Part shown: positions 1 to 8,071 of the stretch, piece after piece
Numbering within the stretch: position 1 is the stretch's first letter
How the letters are laid out: each line of letters starts with the position of its first letter
NCBI RefSeq assembly: GCF_014645535.1
Contig: NZ_BMLX01000006.1
Location: 128,444 to 192,443, forward strand
DNA from: Silvimonas iriomotensis
GTDB lineage: Bacteria > Pseudomonadota > Gammaproteobacteria > Burkholderiales > Chitinibacteraceae
Reading direction: 5' to 3'
Length of the DNA stretch: 64,000 nt
The notes under the pieces: generated by a model
Told to the model about the DNA's origin: nothing
Database searches by the model: none
What the model saw: only the letters and a program-made list of their open reading frames with translations
Translations under genes and position numbers: made by a program

Positions 1-133
1 TGAAACGCTGGGCATTTGTGATCGCGCCTACATCATTTCAGAAGGTGCGGTCATGGCCTCGGGCCACCCGGCCGAAATCATCGCCAACGAACAGGTACGC
101 AAGGTGTACCTGGGCGAACACTTCCGGATGTAA
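1..133 (+). CDS. lptB: LPS export ABC transporter ATPase LptB, C-terminal end (partial)
   Basis: The window opens inside a reading frame whose first full codon is at position 2 and which stops with TAA at 131-133. The last 43 residues contain [19 protein letters not shown] and end in [12 protein letters not shown], the typical tail of LptB. LptB is the cytoplasmic ATPase that powers LptFG extraction of lipopolysaccharide from the inner membrane. The Walker motifs lie upstream of the window, so the call rests on the tail and on the neighbour: lptB immediately before rpoN is the standard proteobacterial order. Confidence 0.82.
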   Translation, partial: ETLGICDRAYIISEGAVMASGHPAEIIANEQVRKVYLGEHFRM

Positions 134-176
134 CGCGTATGTCCGCCGCACCGCCCCTGGCCCCCAGACCTGCCGC

Positions 177-1589
177 ATGAAGCAATCCCTGCAACTGCGG
201 CTGTCGCAGCAACTGAACCTTACCCCGCAACTGCAACAGTCGATCAAGCTGTTGCAGCTGTCCACGCTGGATTTCCAGACCGAGATTGAACGTTACCTGC
301 TGGAAAATCCGTTGCTTGAACAAGACAGTGGCGGCAGCAGTTCTTCCGATTCAGCCGAGAGCACCAGCAGCACCGATTCCACCGACAGCACCACCACCAG
401 CGACGACAGCTACGACGGTGGTGGCGACGATATGGAATGGGGCGGCGGTACGCGCAGCGGCGGCGACGATGAGGACGATTTTGATCCGGCCACCCAGGTG
501 GCCCGTGAACTGACCCTGCGCGAATACCTGCTTGATCAGGCCGGCGTGTTGCGCCTGCCGGACCGCGATCACGCTGCTCTGGCGTTCATGATCGACGCCG
601 TGGACGAAGAGGGATTTTTACCGTTCTCGCTGGAAGAATTACTGGAACAAATCCCGCCGGAGATCGTCTCTCAATTAGAACTTGAGATTGATGATCTGGC
701 GGTCGCGCTGGCCCGGCTCAAGCAGTTTGACCCGGTCGGCGTGGGTGCCCGCAATACGGCGGAAGCGTTGTTTTTGCAGTTACGACAGCTTGAATCCACC
801 CCTGCTTGCGAGTTGGCCCGACAAATCGTCGGACAGCATCTCGATTTATTGGCGGGGCGTGATTACACTAAGTTGAAAAGGTTACTGAAATGTGACGACG
901 CGGCCCTCAAAGCCGCGCAAACCGTGATCACCAGTCTGAATCCACGCCCTGCAGCACAATGGGCGGCATTGACACCACGCTACGTTGTACCTGACGTACT
1001 GGTGCAAAAGATCAAGGGGCAATGGCAGGTGAGACTCAATCCAGCCGCGATGCCGCGGTTGCGTATCAATCAGGTGTACGCAGATATCCTGCAACGCAGC
1101 GAGGGCGGAGTGCTGGCGCGCGAACTGCAGGAAGCCAAATGGCTGGTCAAGAGCGTTCAACAACGCTTCGAGACCATCTTGCGTGTCGCCCAAGCCATCG
1201 TGGAGCGCCAGCGCGCGTTCTTCGAGCATGGCGAAGTGGCCATGCGGCCGCTGGTCCTGCGCGATATCGCCCTGGAACTCGACCTGCACGAGTCCACTGT
1301 CTCCCGCGTCACCACCCAGAAGTACATGGCCAGCCCGCGCGGCTTGCTGGAATTCAAATATTTCTTTGGCAGTCATGTCGATACCGAAGCCGGTGGCGAA
1401 TGCTCGGCGACGGCGATCAAGGCACTGATTCGCCAGATGATCCAGAACGAAGACAAAACCCGGCCGCTGTCAGACAGCGCTATTGCCGACGCATTATCCG
1501 GGCAAGGGATCGTGGTTGCGCGACGAACCGTTGCCAAATACAGGGAGGGTATGAACGTTCCACCCGTTAACTTGCGCAAAAACCTGTAA
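177..1589 (+). CDS. rpoN: RNA polymerase sigma-54 factor RpoN
   Basis: A 470-residue sigma-54 factor, which directs RNA polymerase to -24/-12 promoters that need AAA+ activators. The Gln/Leu-rich region I (QLRLSQQLNLTPQLQQS) is at residues 5-21. An acidic, Ser/Thr/Asp-rich region II linker follows at about 60-105. The core-binding and HTH regions come next (VSRVTTQKYM), and the RpoN box ARRTVAKYRE is at about 448-457 near the C-terminus. The frame is open upstream to position 18, inside lptB, but the ATG at 177 gives the conserved MKQSLQLRL start. It lies 43 bases after lptB and is probably cotranscribed with it. The linker is unusually rich in Ser/Thr/Asp repeats. Family assignment is certain. 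Confidence 0.97.
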   Translation: MKQSLQLRLSQQLNLTPQLQQSIKLLQLSTLDFQTEIERYLLENPLLEQDSGGSSSSDSAESTSSTDSTDSTTTSDDSYDGGGDDMEWGGGTRSGGDDEDDFDPATQVARELTLREYLLDQAGVLRLPDRDHAALAFMIDAVDEEGFLPFSLEELLEQIPPEIVSQLELEIDDLAVALARLKQFDPVGVGARNTAEALFLQLRQLESTPACELARQIVGQHLDLLAGRDYTKLKRLLKCDDAALKAAQTVITSLNPRPAAQWAALTPRYVVPDVLVQKIKGQWQVRLNPAAMPRLRINQVYADILQRSEGGVLARELQEAKWLVKSVQQRFETILRVAQAIVERQRAFFEHGEVAMRPLVLRDIALELDLHESTVSRVTTQKYMASPRGLLEFKYFFGSHVDTEAGGECSATAIKALIRQMIQNEDKTRPLSDSAIADALSGQGIVVARRTVAKYREGMNVPPVNLRKNL

Positions 1590-1680
1590 TCGCTTGGCCT
1601 GGAGCGGCTGGAAACAATCCAGCCAGCTGGGTTGCATCAGCCGCCCCTGGTTTTAATGGCTCAACCAGAAGGAGAATGCC

Positions 1681-2010
1681 ATGAACCTCAACATCAGCGG
1701 ACATCACGTCGAAGTGACCCCGGCCCTGCGGTCGTACCTGACCAGCAAGCTTGACCGGATAGTGCGGCACTTTGATCAGGTAGTAGACGTCAGCGCCATA
1801 CTTTCTGTAGAGAAGTTACAACAGAAAGCGGATGTCACCGTGCGTGTGCGCGGCAAGGACATTCATGTTGAGGCAGTCGACAAGGACATGTACGCCGCTA
1901 TTGACCTCCTTGTCGATAAACTGGACCGGCAGATCGTCAAACACAAAGAGTGCTTGATGGATCACCGTGGGGACGCCATCAAACATCAGCAAACGGTCGA
2001 AGAAGAGTGA
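1681..2010 (+). CDS. hpf: Ribosome hibernation-promoting factor, short form
   Basis: A 109-residue protein of the HPF/YfiA (RaiA) family. These proteins bind the 30S decoding region in stationary phase and promote inactive ribosome dimers. The start MNLNISGHHVEVTPALRSYL and the central VTVRVRGKDIHVEAVDKDMY segment are typical. It lacks the roughly 80-residue C-terminal dimerisation domain of long HPF, so it is the short form. A clear ribosome binding site (AGAAGGAGA) precedes the ATG. It follows rpoN by 91 bases and is closed by a strong terminator, so it probably ends the lptB-rpoN-hpf transcript. hpf after rpoN is conserved in proteobacteria. Confidence 0.95.
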   Translation: MNLNISGHHVEVTPALRSYLTSKLDRIVRHFDQVVDVSAILSVEKLQQKADVTVRVRGKDIHVEAVDKDMYAAIDLLVDKLDRQIVKHKECLMDHRGDAIKHQQTVEEE

Positions 2011-2044
2011 TTTTTTCGATATAAACCAAGCATCTTGATGCAAC

Positions 2045-2078
2045 AAACGGGAACCCTGAAAACGGGTTCCCGTTTTTG
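2045..2078 (+). terminator. Rho-independent terminator after hpf
   Basis: A perfect 12-bp stem (AAACGGGAACCC at 2045-2056 pairing with GGGTTCCCGTTT at 2064-2075) with a 7-base loop runs into TTTTT. It separates lptB-rpoN-hpf from ptsN-hprK-rapZ. Confidence 0.9.
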
Positions 2079-2102
2079 TTTATGCCGTTGGGGCGGTACA
2101 AT
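2075..2102 (+). promoter_or_regulatory. Possible sigma-70 promoter for ptsN-hprK-rapZ
   Basis: TTTGTT (2075-2080) and TACAAT (2097-2102) are separated by 16 bases, just past the hpf terminator and about 120 bases before ptsN. Position and the good -10 hexamer support a promoter. The -35 match is weak. Confidence 0.35.
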
Positions 2103-2222
2103 AGGATGAATTGAAAATGCAAACCGGACCGACGATCGCAGTTTTGGCGTTCGCGGTACCCTATCAATGGTGCGGCGCGACAATTGCGTGGCTGCCCACC
2201 AGGTCAGCGAGCCGGCTAAACG

Positions 2223-2696
2223 ATGAGTCTGATTTCCAGAATCCTGCCTGCCAGCAACGTCTTTCTAGATATGGACGTGGGCAGCAAAAAACGGATATTC
2301 GAACAGGTAGGCATGCTGTTCGAGAACAGCCACGCCATTGCGCGCAGCGTCATTTTTGACAGCCTGTTTGCGCGCGAGAAACTGGGCTCCACCGGTCTGG
2401 GGCAAGGCGTGGCCATTCCGCACGGCCGCATCAAGGGCCTCAAGGAAGCCAGCGGCGCCTTTATCCGCCTGAAAAACCCGGTGCCCTTTGACGCGCCCGA
2501 CGGCAAACCCGTGACACTGATCTTTGTGTTGCTGGTGCCGGCCGCCGCCACTGACCTGCACCTGCAGATCCTGTCCGAGCTGGCCCAGCTTTTCTCTGAC
2601 AAGACCGTGCGCGATCAGCTTGCCAGCGCCAGCGATGTCGACACGGCTTTCAAGCTGATTTCCACCTGGGAACCGTATGCCGCAGATTACCGTTAG
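2223..2696 (+). CDS. ptsN: PTS IIA-Ntr component PtsN
   Basis: A 157-residue nitrogen-PTS phosphoryl acceptor. The phosphorylated histidine is His67 in the motif GVAIPHGRI, within an otherwise complete EIIA fold. PtsN does not move sugar. It transmits phosphorylation state to targets such as potassium transport and kinases. Its last 20 bases overlap hprK in another frame, which implies translational coupling. No EI or HPr gene is in the window. In Neisseriales and other betaproteobacteria ptsN-hprK-rapZ behind rpoN is a standard cluster. The ATG start is supported by the conserved [10 protein letters not shown]-terminus. Confidence 0.95.
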   Translation: MSLISRILPASNVFLDMDVGSKKRIFEQVGMLFENSHAIARSVIFDSLFAREKLGSTGLGQGVAIPHGRIKGLKEASGAFIRLKNPVPFDAPDGKPVTLIFVLLVPAAATDLHLQILSELAQLFSDKTVRDQLASASDVDTAFKLISTWEPYAADYR

Positions 2697-3621
2697 ACAG
2701 TTATTCATCGATAACGCGGAAAAGCTCAGACTGACCTGGGTCGCCGGCCAGTCTGGCGCCAACAATCTGCTGACCAACGATGCCGCCGAACAAAAGCCGC
2801 GGCTGGCCCTGGTCGGGCATTTGAATTTCATTCACCCCAACCGCGTGCAAGTGTTGGGGATTGCCGAAGTCAATTACTTTGCCGGGCTCTCGCCAGAGGC
2901 GCAAAAAGACTCGGTCGAGCGCCTGTTTGCCAATGAAATGGCGCTGATGATTGTCGCCAACAGCCAGCAGGTGCCCGATACCCTGCGCGAAGGGGCAGAG
3001 CGTCACCACGTGCCGCTGCTGACTTCGACCGAACAATCGCCGTACCTGATGGACGTGCTGCGCTACTACCTGGCCAAGGCGCTGGCCGTGTCTACGCATC
3101 TGCACGGCGTGTTCCTGGACGTACTTGAAGTGGGCGTCTTGCTGACGGGCGAATCGTCCATGGGTAAAAGCGAACTGGCGCTGGAGCTGATCTCGCGCGG
3201 CCATGGCCTTGTCGCTGATGACGTGGTCGAGGTCTACCGCACCAACCCGGAAACCCTGGAAGGACGCTGTCCGCCCATGCTGCGCGACTTTCTGGAAGTG
3301 CGCGGGATTGGGGTACTGAATATCCGGACCATTTTCGGTGAAACCGCCGTCCGCCCCAAAAAGACCCTCAAGCTGATCGTGCACCTGGCCAAGGCCGGGG
3401 GCGAAACCCTCGCCCCGATCGACCGTCTGCAAATGCAGGCGGCAACGCAGGAAATCCTCGGCGTGCAGATCCGCAAGCTGGTCATCCCTGTGGCGGCCGG
3501 TCGCAACCTGGCGGTGCTGGTTGAGGCCGCCGTGCGTAACTACATTCTGCAATTGCGTGGCATTGACTCCACCCGCGAGTTCATCGAGCGCCATCAACGC
3601 TTTATGGAGCTGGGCGAGTAA
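2677..3621 (+). CDS. hprK: HPr kinase/phosphorylase HprK
   Basis: A 314-residue bifunctional enzyme that phosphorylates HPr on serine and removes that phosphate. The N-terminal half carries the HprK-N fold. His143 sits in [11 protein letters not shown]. The P-loop GESSMGKSE is at about 158-166, and the family signature [14 protein letters not shown] follows. The P-loop still fits GxxxxGKS, though Ser161 stands where many relatives have Gly (GDSGxGKS). It overlaps ptsN by 20 bases, and its TAA overlaps the rapZ ATG (TAATG). With PtsN it forms the regulatory PTS branch typical of betaproteobacteria lacking sugar EII permeases. Confidence 0.96.
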   Translation: MPQITVRQLFIDNAEKLRLTWVAGQSGANNLLTNDAAEQKPRLALVGHLNFIHPNRVQVLGIAEVNYFAGLSPEAQKDSVERLFANEMALMIVANSQQVPDTLREGAERHHVPLLTSTEQSPYLMDVLRYYLAKALAVSTHLHGVFLDVLEVGVLLTGESSMGKSELALELISRGHGLVADDVVEVYRTNPETLEGRCPPMLRDFLEVRGIGVLNIRTIFGETAVRPKKTLKLIVHLAKAGGETLAPIDRLQMQAATQEILGVQIRKLVIPVAAGRNLAVLVEAAVRNYILQLRGIDSTREFIERHQRFMELGE

Positions 3622-4481
3622 TGGCGCACAAGGGTCAGCAAGTCATCCTGCTTTCCGGACTGTCCGGCGCAGGCAAAAGTGTCGCGCTGCGTGTACTGGA
3701 AGACCTGGGCTATTTCTGCGTCGATAACCTGCCCTCGCCCATCCTGCCGCAAACCGTGGCCTTGCTGGATGAAGATGGCTACCCCAAGGTCGCCATCGCC
3801 GTTGATGCGCGCAGTGCCCATAATCTGGCGGCATTCCCGGACTACCTGGCGGCGATGCTGGAACTCAAGATTGATGTGCGCTTGCTGTTCCTCGAGGCCT
3901 CTGACGAAGTCCTGATCAAGCGTTTCTCTGAAACACGCCGCAGTCATCCGCTGGCGGGTGAACACCTCACCATCACCGAAGCCATTGCGCAGGAACGCGA
4001 GATCCTGGAGTACTTCCTCCTGAACGCGTACCGGGTTGATACCAGCTCGCTCACGGCCAATCAGTTGCGGGCCTCGGTGCGCGATTTCGTCGGGCTGGAT
4101 AAATCCCGCCTGACGCTGATTTTTGAATCGTTCGGCTTCAAGCATGGTATCCCGCTGGATGCCGACTTCGTGTTCGACGCCCGCTGCCTGCCCAACCCGC
4201 ATTACGACCCGGTGTTGCGCCCGCTGACTGGTAAAGACGAGCCCGTGATCGACTTTCTGAAACGCCAGGAGAGCGTGGGCCGCTACCTGACGCATCTGAT
4301 CGGTTTCCTGGAACACTGGATTCCGGAGTTCGATCGCGATCACCGCAATTACGTCACCGTGGCCATTGGCTGCACGGGTGGCCAGCATCGTTCGGTCTTC
4401 CTGACCGAGCAACTGGCCCGGCATTTTGCCAACCAGCGCCAGGTCCTGGTGCGCCACCGTGAACCGCATGTCAAAAACTGA
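3621..4481 (+). CDS. rapZ: RNase adapter protein RapZ
   Basis: A 286-residue P-loop protein of the RapZ (YhbJ/YvcJ) family. In enterobacteria RapZ delivers the sRNA GlmZ to RNase E and so sets GlmS and amino-sugar levels. In other bacteria it binds nucleotides with a less clear role. The Walker A GLSGAGKS is at about 13-20, and DNLPSPIL follows. The conserved C-terminal block GCTGGQHRSVFLTEQLARHF is intact. The length is normal. The start overlaps hprK by one base. The next gene begins inside its last 14 bases, so the cluster is read as one unit. Confidence 0.96.
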   Translation: MAHKGQQVILLSGLSGAGKSVALRVLEDLGYFCVDNLPSPILPQTVALLDEDGYPKVAIAVDARSAHNLAAFPDYLAAMLELKIDVRLLFLEASDEVLIKRFSETRRSHPLAGEHLTITEAIAQEREILEYFLLNAYRVDTSSLTANQLRASVRDFVGLDKSRLTLIFESFGFKHGIPLDADFVFDARCLPNPHYDPVLRPLTGKDEPVIDFLKRQESVGRYLTHLIGFLEHWIPEFDRDHRNYVTVAIGCTGGQHRSVFLTEQLARHFANQRQVLVRHREPHVKN

Positions 4482-4851
4482 GTGGCAATTGCTGCGGCCC
4501 GGCGACTGGTTCACCGTCGCGCTGGGCGCAGCGCTGGTGGTGCTGTTTGCCTGGTTTGCCTGGAATACCGACGCCGCCACGCACGTGCGCGTGTATCAGT
4601 CCGGCAAGCTCTTTGCAGAACTTGATCTGGCCTCGGACCGGACCTTGCAGGTGCCCGGCCCGCTGGGCGCAACCACCGTTGAAGTCGCCCGTGGCCGTGC
4701 CCGCATCGCCGCCGACCCCAGCCCGCGCCAGTATTGCGTCAAGGCAGGCTGGCTGACCGAAACCGGCCAGACCGCCATTTGCCTGCCCAACCGTACCAGC
4801 ATTGAACTCACCGGCAGCAAAGCCCGCGCTTATGACAGCCTCAGCTACTGA
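4468..4851 (+). CDS. NusG domain II-containing protein
   Basis: A 127-residue protein with one N-terminal membrane segment (about residues 14-32, WFTVALGAALVVLFAWFAW). A short extracytoplasmic domain follows, resembling NusG domain II (RVYQSGKLFAELDL, then GRARIAADPSPRQYCVKAGW and TAICLPNRTSIEL). Proteins of this type are found beside Gx transporter and ApbE genes in many bacteria, and their precise role is unknown. The frame is open further upstream, but the ATG at 4468 gives a sensible 14-base overlap with rapZ. The downstream gene begins 20 bases before this one ends. Family assignment is by motif reading only. Confidence 0.72.
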   Translation: MSKTEWQLLRPGDWFTVALGAALVVLFAWFAWNTDAATHVRVYQSGKLFAELDLASDRTLQVPGPLGATTVEVARGRARIAADPSPRQYCVKAGWLTETGQTAICLPNRTSIELTGSKARAYDSLSY

Positions 4852-5359
4852 ACGCACGGTGACTGCAGGGGCAGATGATCTGCGCATTGCCCGTTATGCC
4901 GCACTGGCCATCATGCTCGGCGTGGTCGAGGCCGGTTTCCCGTCGCCGCTACCGGGCGTCAAACCCGGCATTGCCAATATCATTACGCTGATTGTGTTAT
5001 GGCGCCACGGCTGGCGTGACGCCGCCTGGGTGTCGTTGCTGCGGATTTTTGGCGGCGCGCTGGTACTGGGCGGTTTTCTCTCGCCCGGTTTTGCGCTGAG
5101 CCTGTGCGGTGGCATGGTCAGCCTGCTGGCACTGGCCGCTGCGCAATACCTGCCACGACGCCTGTTCGGGCCGGTCAGCCTGTCGCTGATTGCCGCCTTT
5201 GCGCATATTGCCGGGCAACTAGGGCTGGCGCGTTTGTGGCTGATCCCCGATAACGGATTAATCCGCCTTGCCCCTGTCTTTTTTGGCGCAGCACTGGTCT
5301 TTGGCCTTGTTAACGGCCTGATTTGCGCCCGTTTGTTGAAGGAACCCGCAACATCATGA
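4832..5359 (+). CDS. Gx transporter family membrane protein (heptaprenyl diphosphate synthase component I-like)
   Basis: A 175-residue membrane protein with about five hydrophobic segments. The motif PLPGVKPGIANIITLIVLW and the following LLRIFGGALVLGGFLSPGFAL are hallmarks of the Gx transporter family, often misnamed heptaprenyl diphosphate synthase subunit I. These proteins resemble ECF-type substrate-binding components, and their substrate is not established. It overlaps the NusG-II gene by 20 bases and the ubiX start by 4 bases (ATGA), so the three are translationally coupled. The ATG at 4832 was chosen over 4802 because it removes an in-frame run through the end of the preceding gene. Confidence 0.8.
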   Translation: MTASATERTVTAGADDLRIARYAALAIMLGVVEAGFPSPLPGVKPGIANIITLIVLWRHGWRDAAWVSLLRIFGGALVLGGFLSPGFALSLCGGMVSLLALAAAQYLPRRLFGPVSLSLIAAFAHIAGQLGLARLWLIPDNGLIRLAPVFFGAALVFGLVNGLICARLLKEPATS

Positions 5360-5964
5360 AAACCATCACCGTCGGCCTGACCGGCGCCTCAGGCCTGCCT
5401 TATGGCATGCGTTTGATCGAATGCTTGCTGGCGGCCGGTTGCCAGGTGCATGTGCTTTACACGCAGGCAGCGCAAATCGTGGCGCGCCAGGAACTGGGCT
5501 ACACCTGGCCTGGCCGCGCCGCCGAGTTTGCCGACTGGCTGCGCGCGCATTTCAAACTGCCGGCAGATGCGCCGCTCAAGGTGTTCGGCCAGCAAGAATG
5601 GTTTGCGCCGATGGCGTCGGGTTCCAACCCGGGCGACGGTATGGTGGTGTGCCCTTGCACCATGGGCGCACTGGCGGCGATTGCGGCGGGGGTATCAGAC
5701 AACCTGCTGGAGCGCGCGGCCGACGTCATGATCAAGGAAGGCAAGAAGCTGGTGCTGGTCCCGCGTGAGGCGCCCTTTTCTGCCCTGCACCTGGAAAACA
5801 TGCTCAAGCTGGCGCGGCTGGGCGTGGTGATCCTGCCGCCCAACCCCGGTTTTTACCACCATCCCAAATCGATCGATGACCTGGTCGACTTCGTGGTGGC
5901 CCGCATTCTGGACCAACTGACCGTGCCCCACCAGTTGATGCAGCGCTGGGGTGACGAGGCATGA
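5356..5964 (+). CDS. ubiX: Flavin prenyltransferase UbiX
   Basis: A 202-residue enzyme that transfers a dimethylallyl group to reduced FMN, making the prenylated-FMN cofactor used by UbiD in ubiquinone synthesis. The N-terminus ITVGLTGASGLPYGMR, the FMN-binding MASGSNPGDGMVVCPCTMG, and LVLVPREAPFSALHLENM near the C-terminus are diagnostic. The start is the ATG at 5356, overlapping the upstream stop as ATGA. The frame is open to 5323 but that would extend into the previous gene. ubiX ends 7 bases from the convergent MATE gene with no obvious terminator between. Confidence 0.96.
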   Translation: MKTITVGLTGASGLPYGMRLIECLLAAGCQVHVLYTQAAQIVARQELGYTWPGRAAEFADWLRAHFKLPADAPLKVFGQQEWFAPMASGSNPGDGMVVCPCTMGALAAIAAGVSDNLLERAADVMIKEGKKLVLVPREAPFSALHLENMLKLARLGVVILPPNPGFYHHPKSIDDLVDFVVARILDQLTVPHQLMQRWGDEA

Positions 5965-5971
5965 AGAACGG

Positions 5972-7342
5972 TCAAAGCGGCGGGTGCGCTTGCAGCGCCC
6001 GCCGGCTGACGCGCACAAACTGCCAGGTCAGCAGGCAGGCAGTAAAACCCAGCGCGACGACCAGCGCTTCCCAATAGCCCGTTACGCCACGGGCATCAAT
6101 CAGGCTGCCGGCGCCAAAGGTCAAGGCATAACCCAGCGGCAAGCCCACAATCCAGAACGCCGTCAGGTGAATGATCATGGGCGTGCGGGTGACCTTGTAA
6201 CCGCGCAAGATACCGGCAGCAATCACCTGCGTAGCATCAAACAGCTGGAACACGGCGGCGTAGATCAGCAAGATCGCGGACAGCGCCAGCACTTGCGTGT
6301 CTTCGCTGTACCAGGAGGCCACCCAGTGATGACCAAACCCGGTAAACACAGCCGAGGCCACTGCGGCGGCCAGCCCCATCTTGAACCCGGCCCAGCCGAT
6401 AAAGCGGGCATCTTGCGGCTTGCCCGCGCCCAGGGCCTGACCGACACGCACGGTCAGCGCCGTCCCGATGGCTGCCGGAATCTGGAACAAGACCGAGGCA
6501 AAGTTCAGCGCAATCTGGTGCGCGGCAACAGAGACCGTGCCGAGCCGGGCAATCAGCAAAGCGATGCCGGCAAAGGCGCTGACTTCCACAAAAAACATCA
6601 GCCCCATCGGCACGCCCAACTTCAATAGCTCGAACTGCCGATGCCAGTCGATACGCGCCCAGTGCCGCAAGGGATAGGTGTCGCGGTACACCGGCGAAAT
6701 CCGCAGCCATGCCAGCATCATTAGCGCGCTGGCCCACAGGCAGAACGCCGTGGCATAACCGCAACCCACGCCCCCCAACGCCGGGAAACCCAGATGTCCG
6801 TAAATCAGCACGTAATTCACTGGCACGTTCAGCGCCAGGCCCAGCAAGGCAATCACCATCAAGGGCTTGGTGCTGTTCAGGCTGGCCGAATAGCTATAAC
6901 AGACGCGGAAAAACGCAAAGGCAGGCAAGCCAAATGACACCCCGGCCAGGAAACGCCGGGATTTGTCCGCTACGTCGGGTGTCAGGCCCAGATGGTTGAA
7001 GATGGGCATGGCCAGCCACACCACCACCCAGCCCACCAGGGTAAAGAACGCCGCCTGATAGAACGCTTGTTGCACCAGGCCCGGAATATGTTTGCGATCA
7101 TTTGCGCCGACGGCGTGCGCCACCAGCGGGCTGCAGGCCAGCAACAGGCCGATCATGGTCACAATCAGCGTGATCCAGATCGAGGCCCCGACCGAGACTG
7201 CAGCCAGATCACCGGCCGAGACATGGCCCGCCATCACGGCATCAACAAATGCAGTCCCCACCTGAGCAAGCTGGCCCACCATAATGGGCCATGCCAGATG
7301 CCATGTAGCGCGGATCTCGCGCCAGATACGCGGCAAAGTCAT
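5972..7342 (-). CDS. MATE family multidrug efflux transporter (NorM-like)
   Basis: A 456-residue inner-membrane protein with about twelve hydrophobic segments in two repeats. It matches the MATE fold, which exports cationic drugs against sodium or protons. The N-terminal WHLAWPIMVGQLAQVGTAFV, the following DAVMAGHVSAGDLAAVSVG, and the second-half QIALNFASVLFQIPAAIGTA are characteristic of the NorM branch. A GAAGG ribosome binding site lies upstream of the ATG. It is monocistronic on the minus strand and convergent with ubiX. Substrate cannot be predicted. Confidence 0.92.
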   Translation of the reverse strand: MTLPRIWREIRATWHLAWPIMVGQLAQVGTAFVDAVMAGHVSAGDLAAVSVGASIWITLIVTMIGLLLACSPLVAHAVGANDRKHIPGLVQQAFYQAAFFTLVGWVVVWLAMPIFNHLGLTPDVADKSRRFLAGVSFGLPAFAFFRVCYSYSASLNSTKPLMVIALLGLALNVPVNYVLIYGHLGFPALGGVGCGYATAFCLWASALMMLAWLRISPVYRDTYPLRHWARIDWHRQFELLKLGVPMGLMFFVEVSAFAGIALLIARLGTVSVAAHQIALNFASVLFQIPAAIGTALTVRVGQALGAGKPQDARFIGWAGFKMGLAAAVASAVFTGFGHHWVASWYSEDTQVLALSAILLIYAAVFQLFDATQVIAAGILRGYKVTRTPMIIHLTAFWIVGLPLGYALTFGAGSLIDARGVTGYWEALVVALGFTACLLTWQFVRVSRRALQAHPPL

Positions 7343-7398
7343 GCAAACCTTCGTGTTTTCAAGATTTTTTTATGTGCGGTGACGCGCCGCGATTCGTC

Positions 7399-7704
7399 TT
7401 ATGAACGATTCAGGCGCGCGGGAACTTCGTAACGGCCAATCAGCTCCGGCAGGCGCTGACACAACAACAGCGCGGCCTCGAGTTCGATATCCAGCACCGC
7501 CAGTGAACCATCATCCAGCGGTTCAGCGCGGTAACCCAGCGCCACGGCCACGGCAGCGGCTTTGGAAAGAGGTGCGGGGCCGGCGCCGGCGGCGCACTTC
7601 AGATGCAGCCAGCGTCGGTATTCGAGTCGCAAGTCGAAAACGGCCTGCGGTTTGATGCGGCGTTGTTGGAACAAGGCAAACTCGGGAACAATACAGTCGT
7701 ACAT
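7399..7704 (-). CDS. Hypothetical protein, 101 residues
   Basis: A small gene preceded by a very good ribosome binding site (CTGGAGGTCACC before ATG), which fixes the start at 7704 although the frame stays open to 7902. The protein has no signal peptide or membrane segment. It begins MYDCIVPEFALFQQ and contains a Leu/Ala-rich helix-prone C-terminal half (LDIELEAALLLCQRLPEL). I do not recognise a family. It stands alone between the MATE gene and a terminator-bearing gap. The strong ribosome binding site and intact frame are the only evidence for expression. Confidence 0.6.
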   Translation of the reverse strand: MYDCIVPEFALFQQRRIKPQAVFDLRLEYRRWLHLKCAAGAGPAPLSKAAAVAVALGYRAEPLDDGSLAVLDIELEAALLLCQRLPELIGRYEVPARLNRS

Positions 7705-7808
7705 GGTGACCTCCAGTTGATTGAAAAAACCAACGACGGCCACCGGGTATGCTGAGAACCAGTTCGAAGCGCTGCCAGAACCAACCGGCAGACCGCTCCG
7801 TGCGGCCG

Positions 7809-7876
7809 ACGCTTTAGCGGTATTTGTCCGGAGAAGTCCGGCGCGCCCCGCAAGTTGTCGCTTAACTCGGCGCGGC
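7809..7876 (-). repeat. Diverged repeat block, copy 1
   Basis: Plus-strand landmarks are ACGCTTTAGCGGTATTT (7809-7825), GCGCGCCCCGCAAG, then ACTCGGCGCGG. Copy 2 at 7957-8011 has ACGCTTTAGCAGTATTT, GCGCCCGCAAG and AATCGGCGCGA in the same order. On the minus strand each copy can fold through CGCGCC / GGCGCG arms. Confidence 0.5.
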
Positions 7877-7921
7877 CACGCGGGTGCGTGGCGGTGATGC
7901 AAAACTGCAAAAACCTGAAAA

Positions 7922-7949
7922 ACAAAAAACCTGCGTGCCAGACGCAGGT
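7922..7949 (-). terminator. Rho-independent terminator of the cysteine hydrolase-GlxA operon
   Basis: On the minus strand ACCTGCGT, a 5-base loop and ACGCAGGT (7949-7929) are followed by TTTTTTGTT. It lies about 120 bases after the GlxA-like stop. Confidence 0.8.
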
Positions 7950-7956
7950 CGCGGCA

Positions 7957-8011
7957 CGCTTTAGCAGTATTTATAACGCGCCCGCAAGCTGGCGGATCAA
8001 ATCGGCGCGAA
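7957..8011 (-). repeat. Diverged repeat block, copy 2
   Basis: Second copy of the block described at 7809-7876. It sits just upstream of the terminator in the minus-strand reading direction. On that strand the arms CGCGCC and GGCGCG flank a short loop, followed by AAATACTGCTAAAGCGT. Confidence 0.5.
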
Positions 8012-8071
8012 GACTTATTTGTACGCCTGCCACTGCGGGGGCGTCAAGCCCGCTGCCACATCAGGGCAGAT

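Larger units (their letters stand above)
7705..8071. other. Intergenic gap with a repeated hairpin-forming block
   Basis: No convincing gene. The stretch holds the 5' region of the small minus-strand gene, two diverged copies of a roughly 60-base block (see repeat entries), and the terminator of the GlxA-like gene at 7922-7949. Confidence 0.6.
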
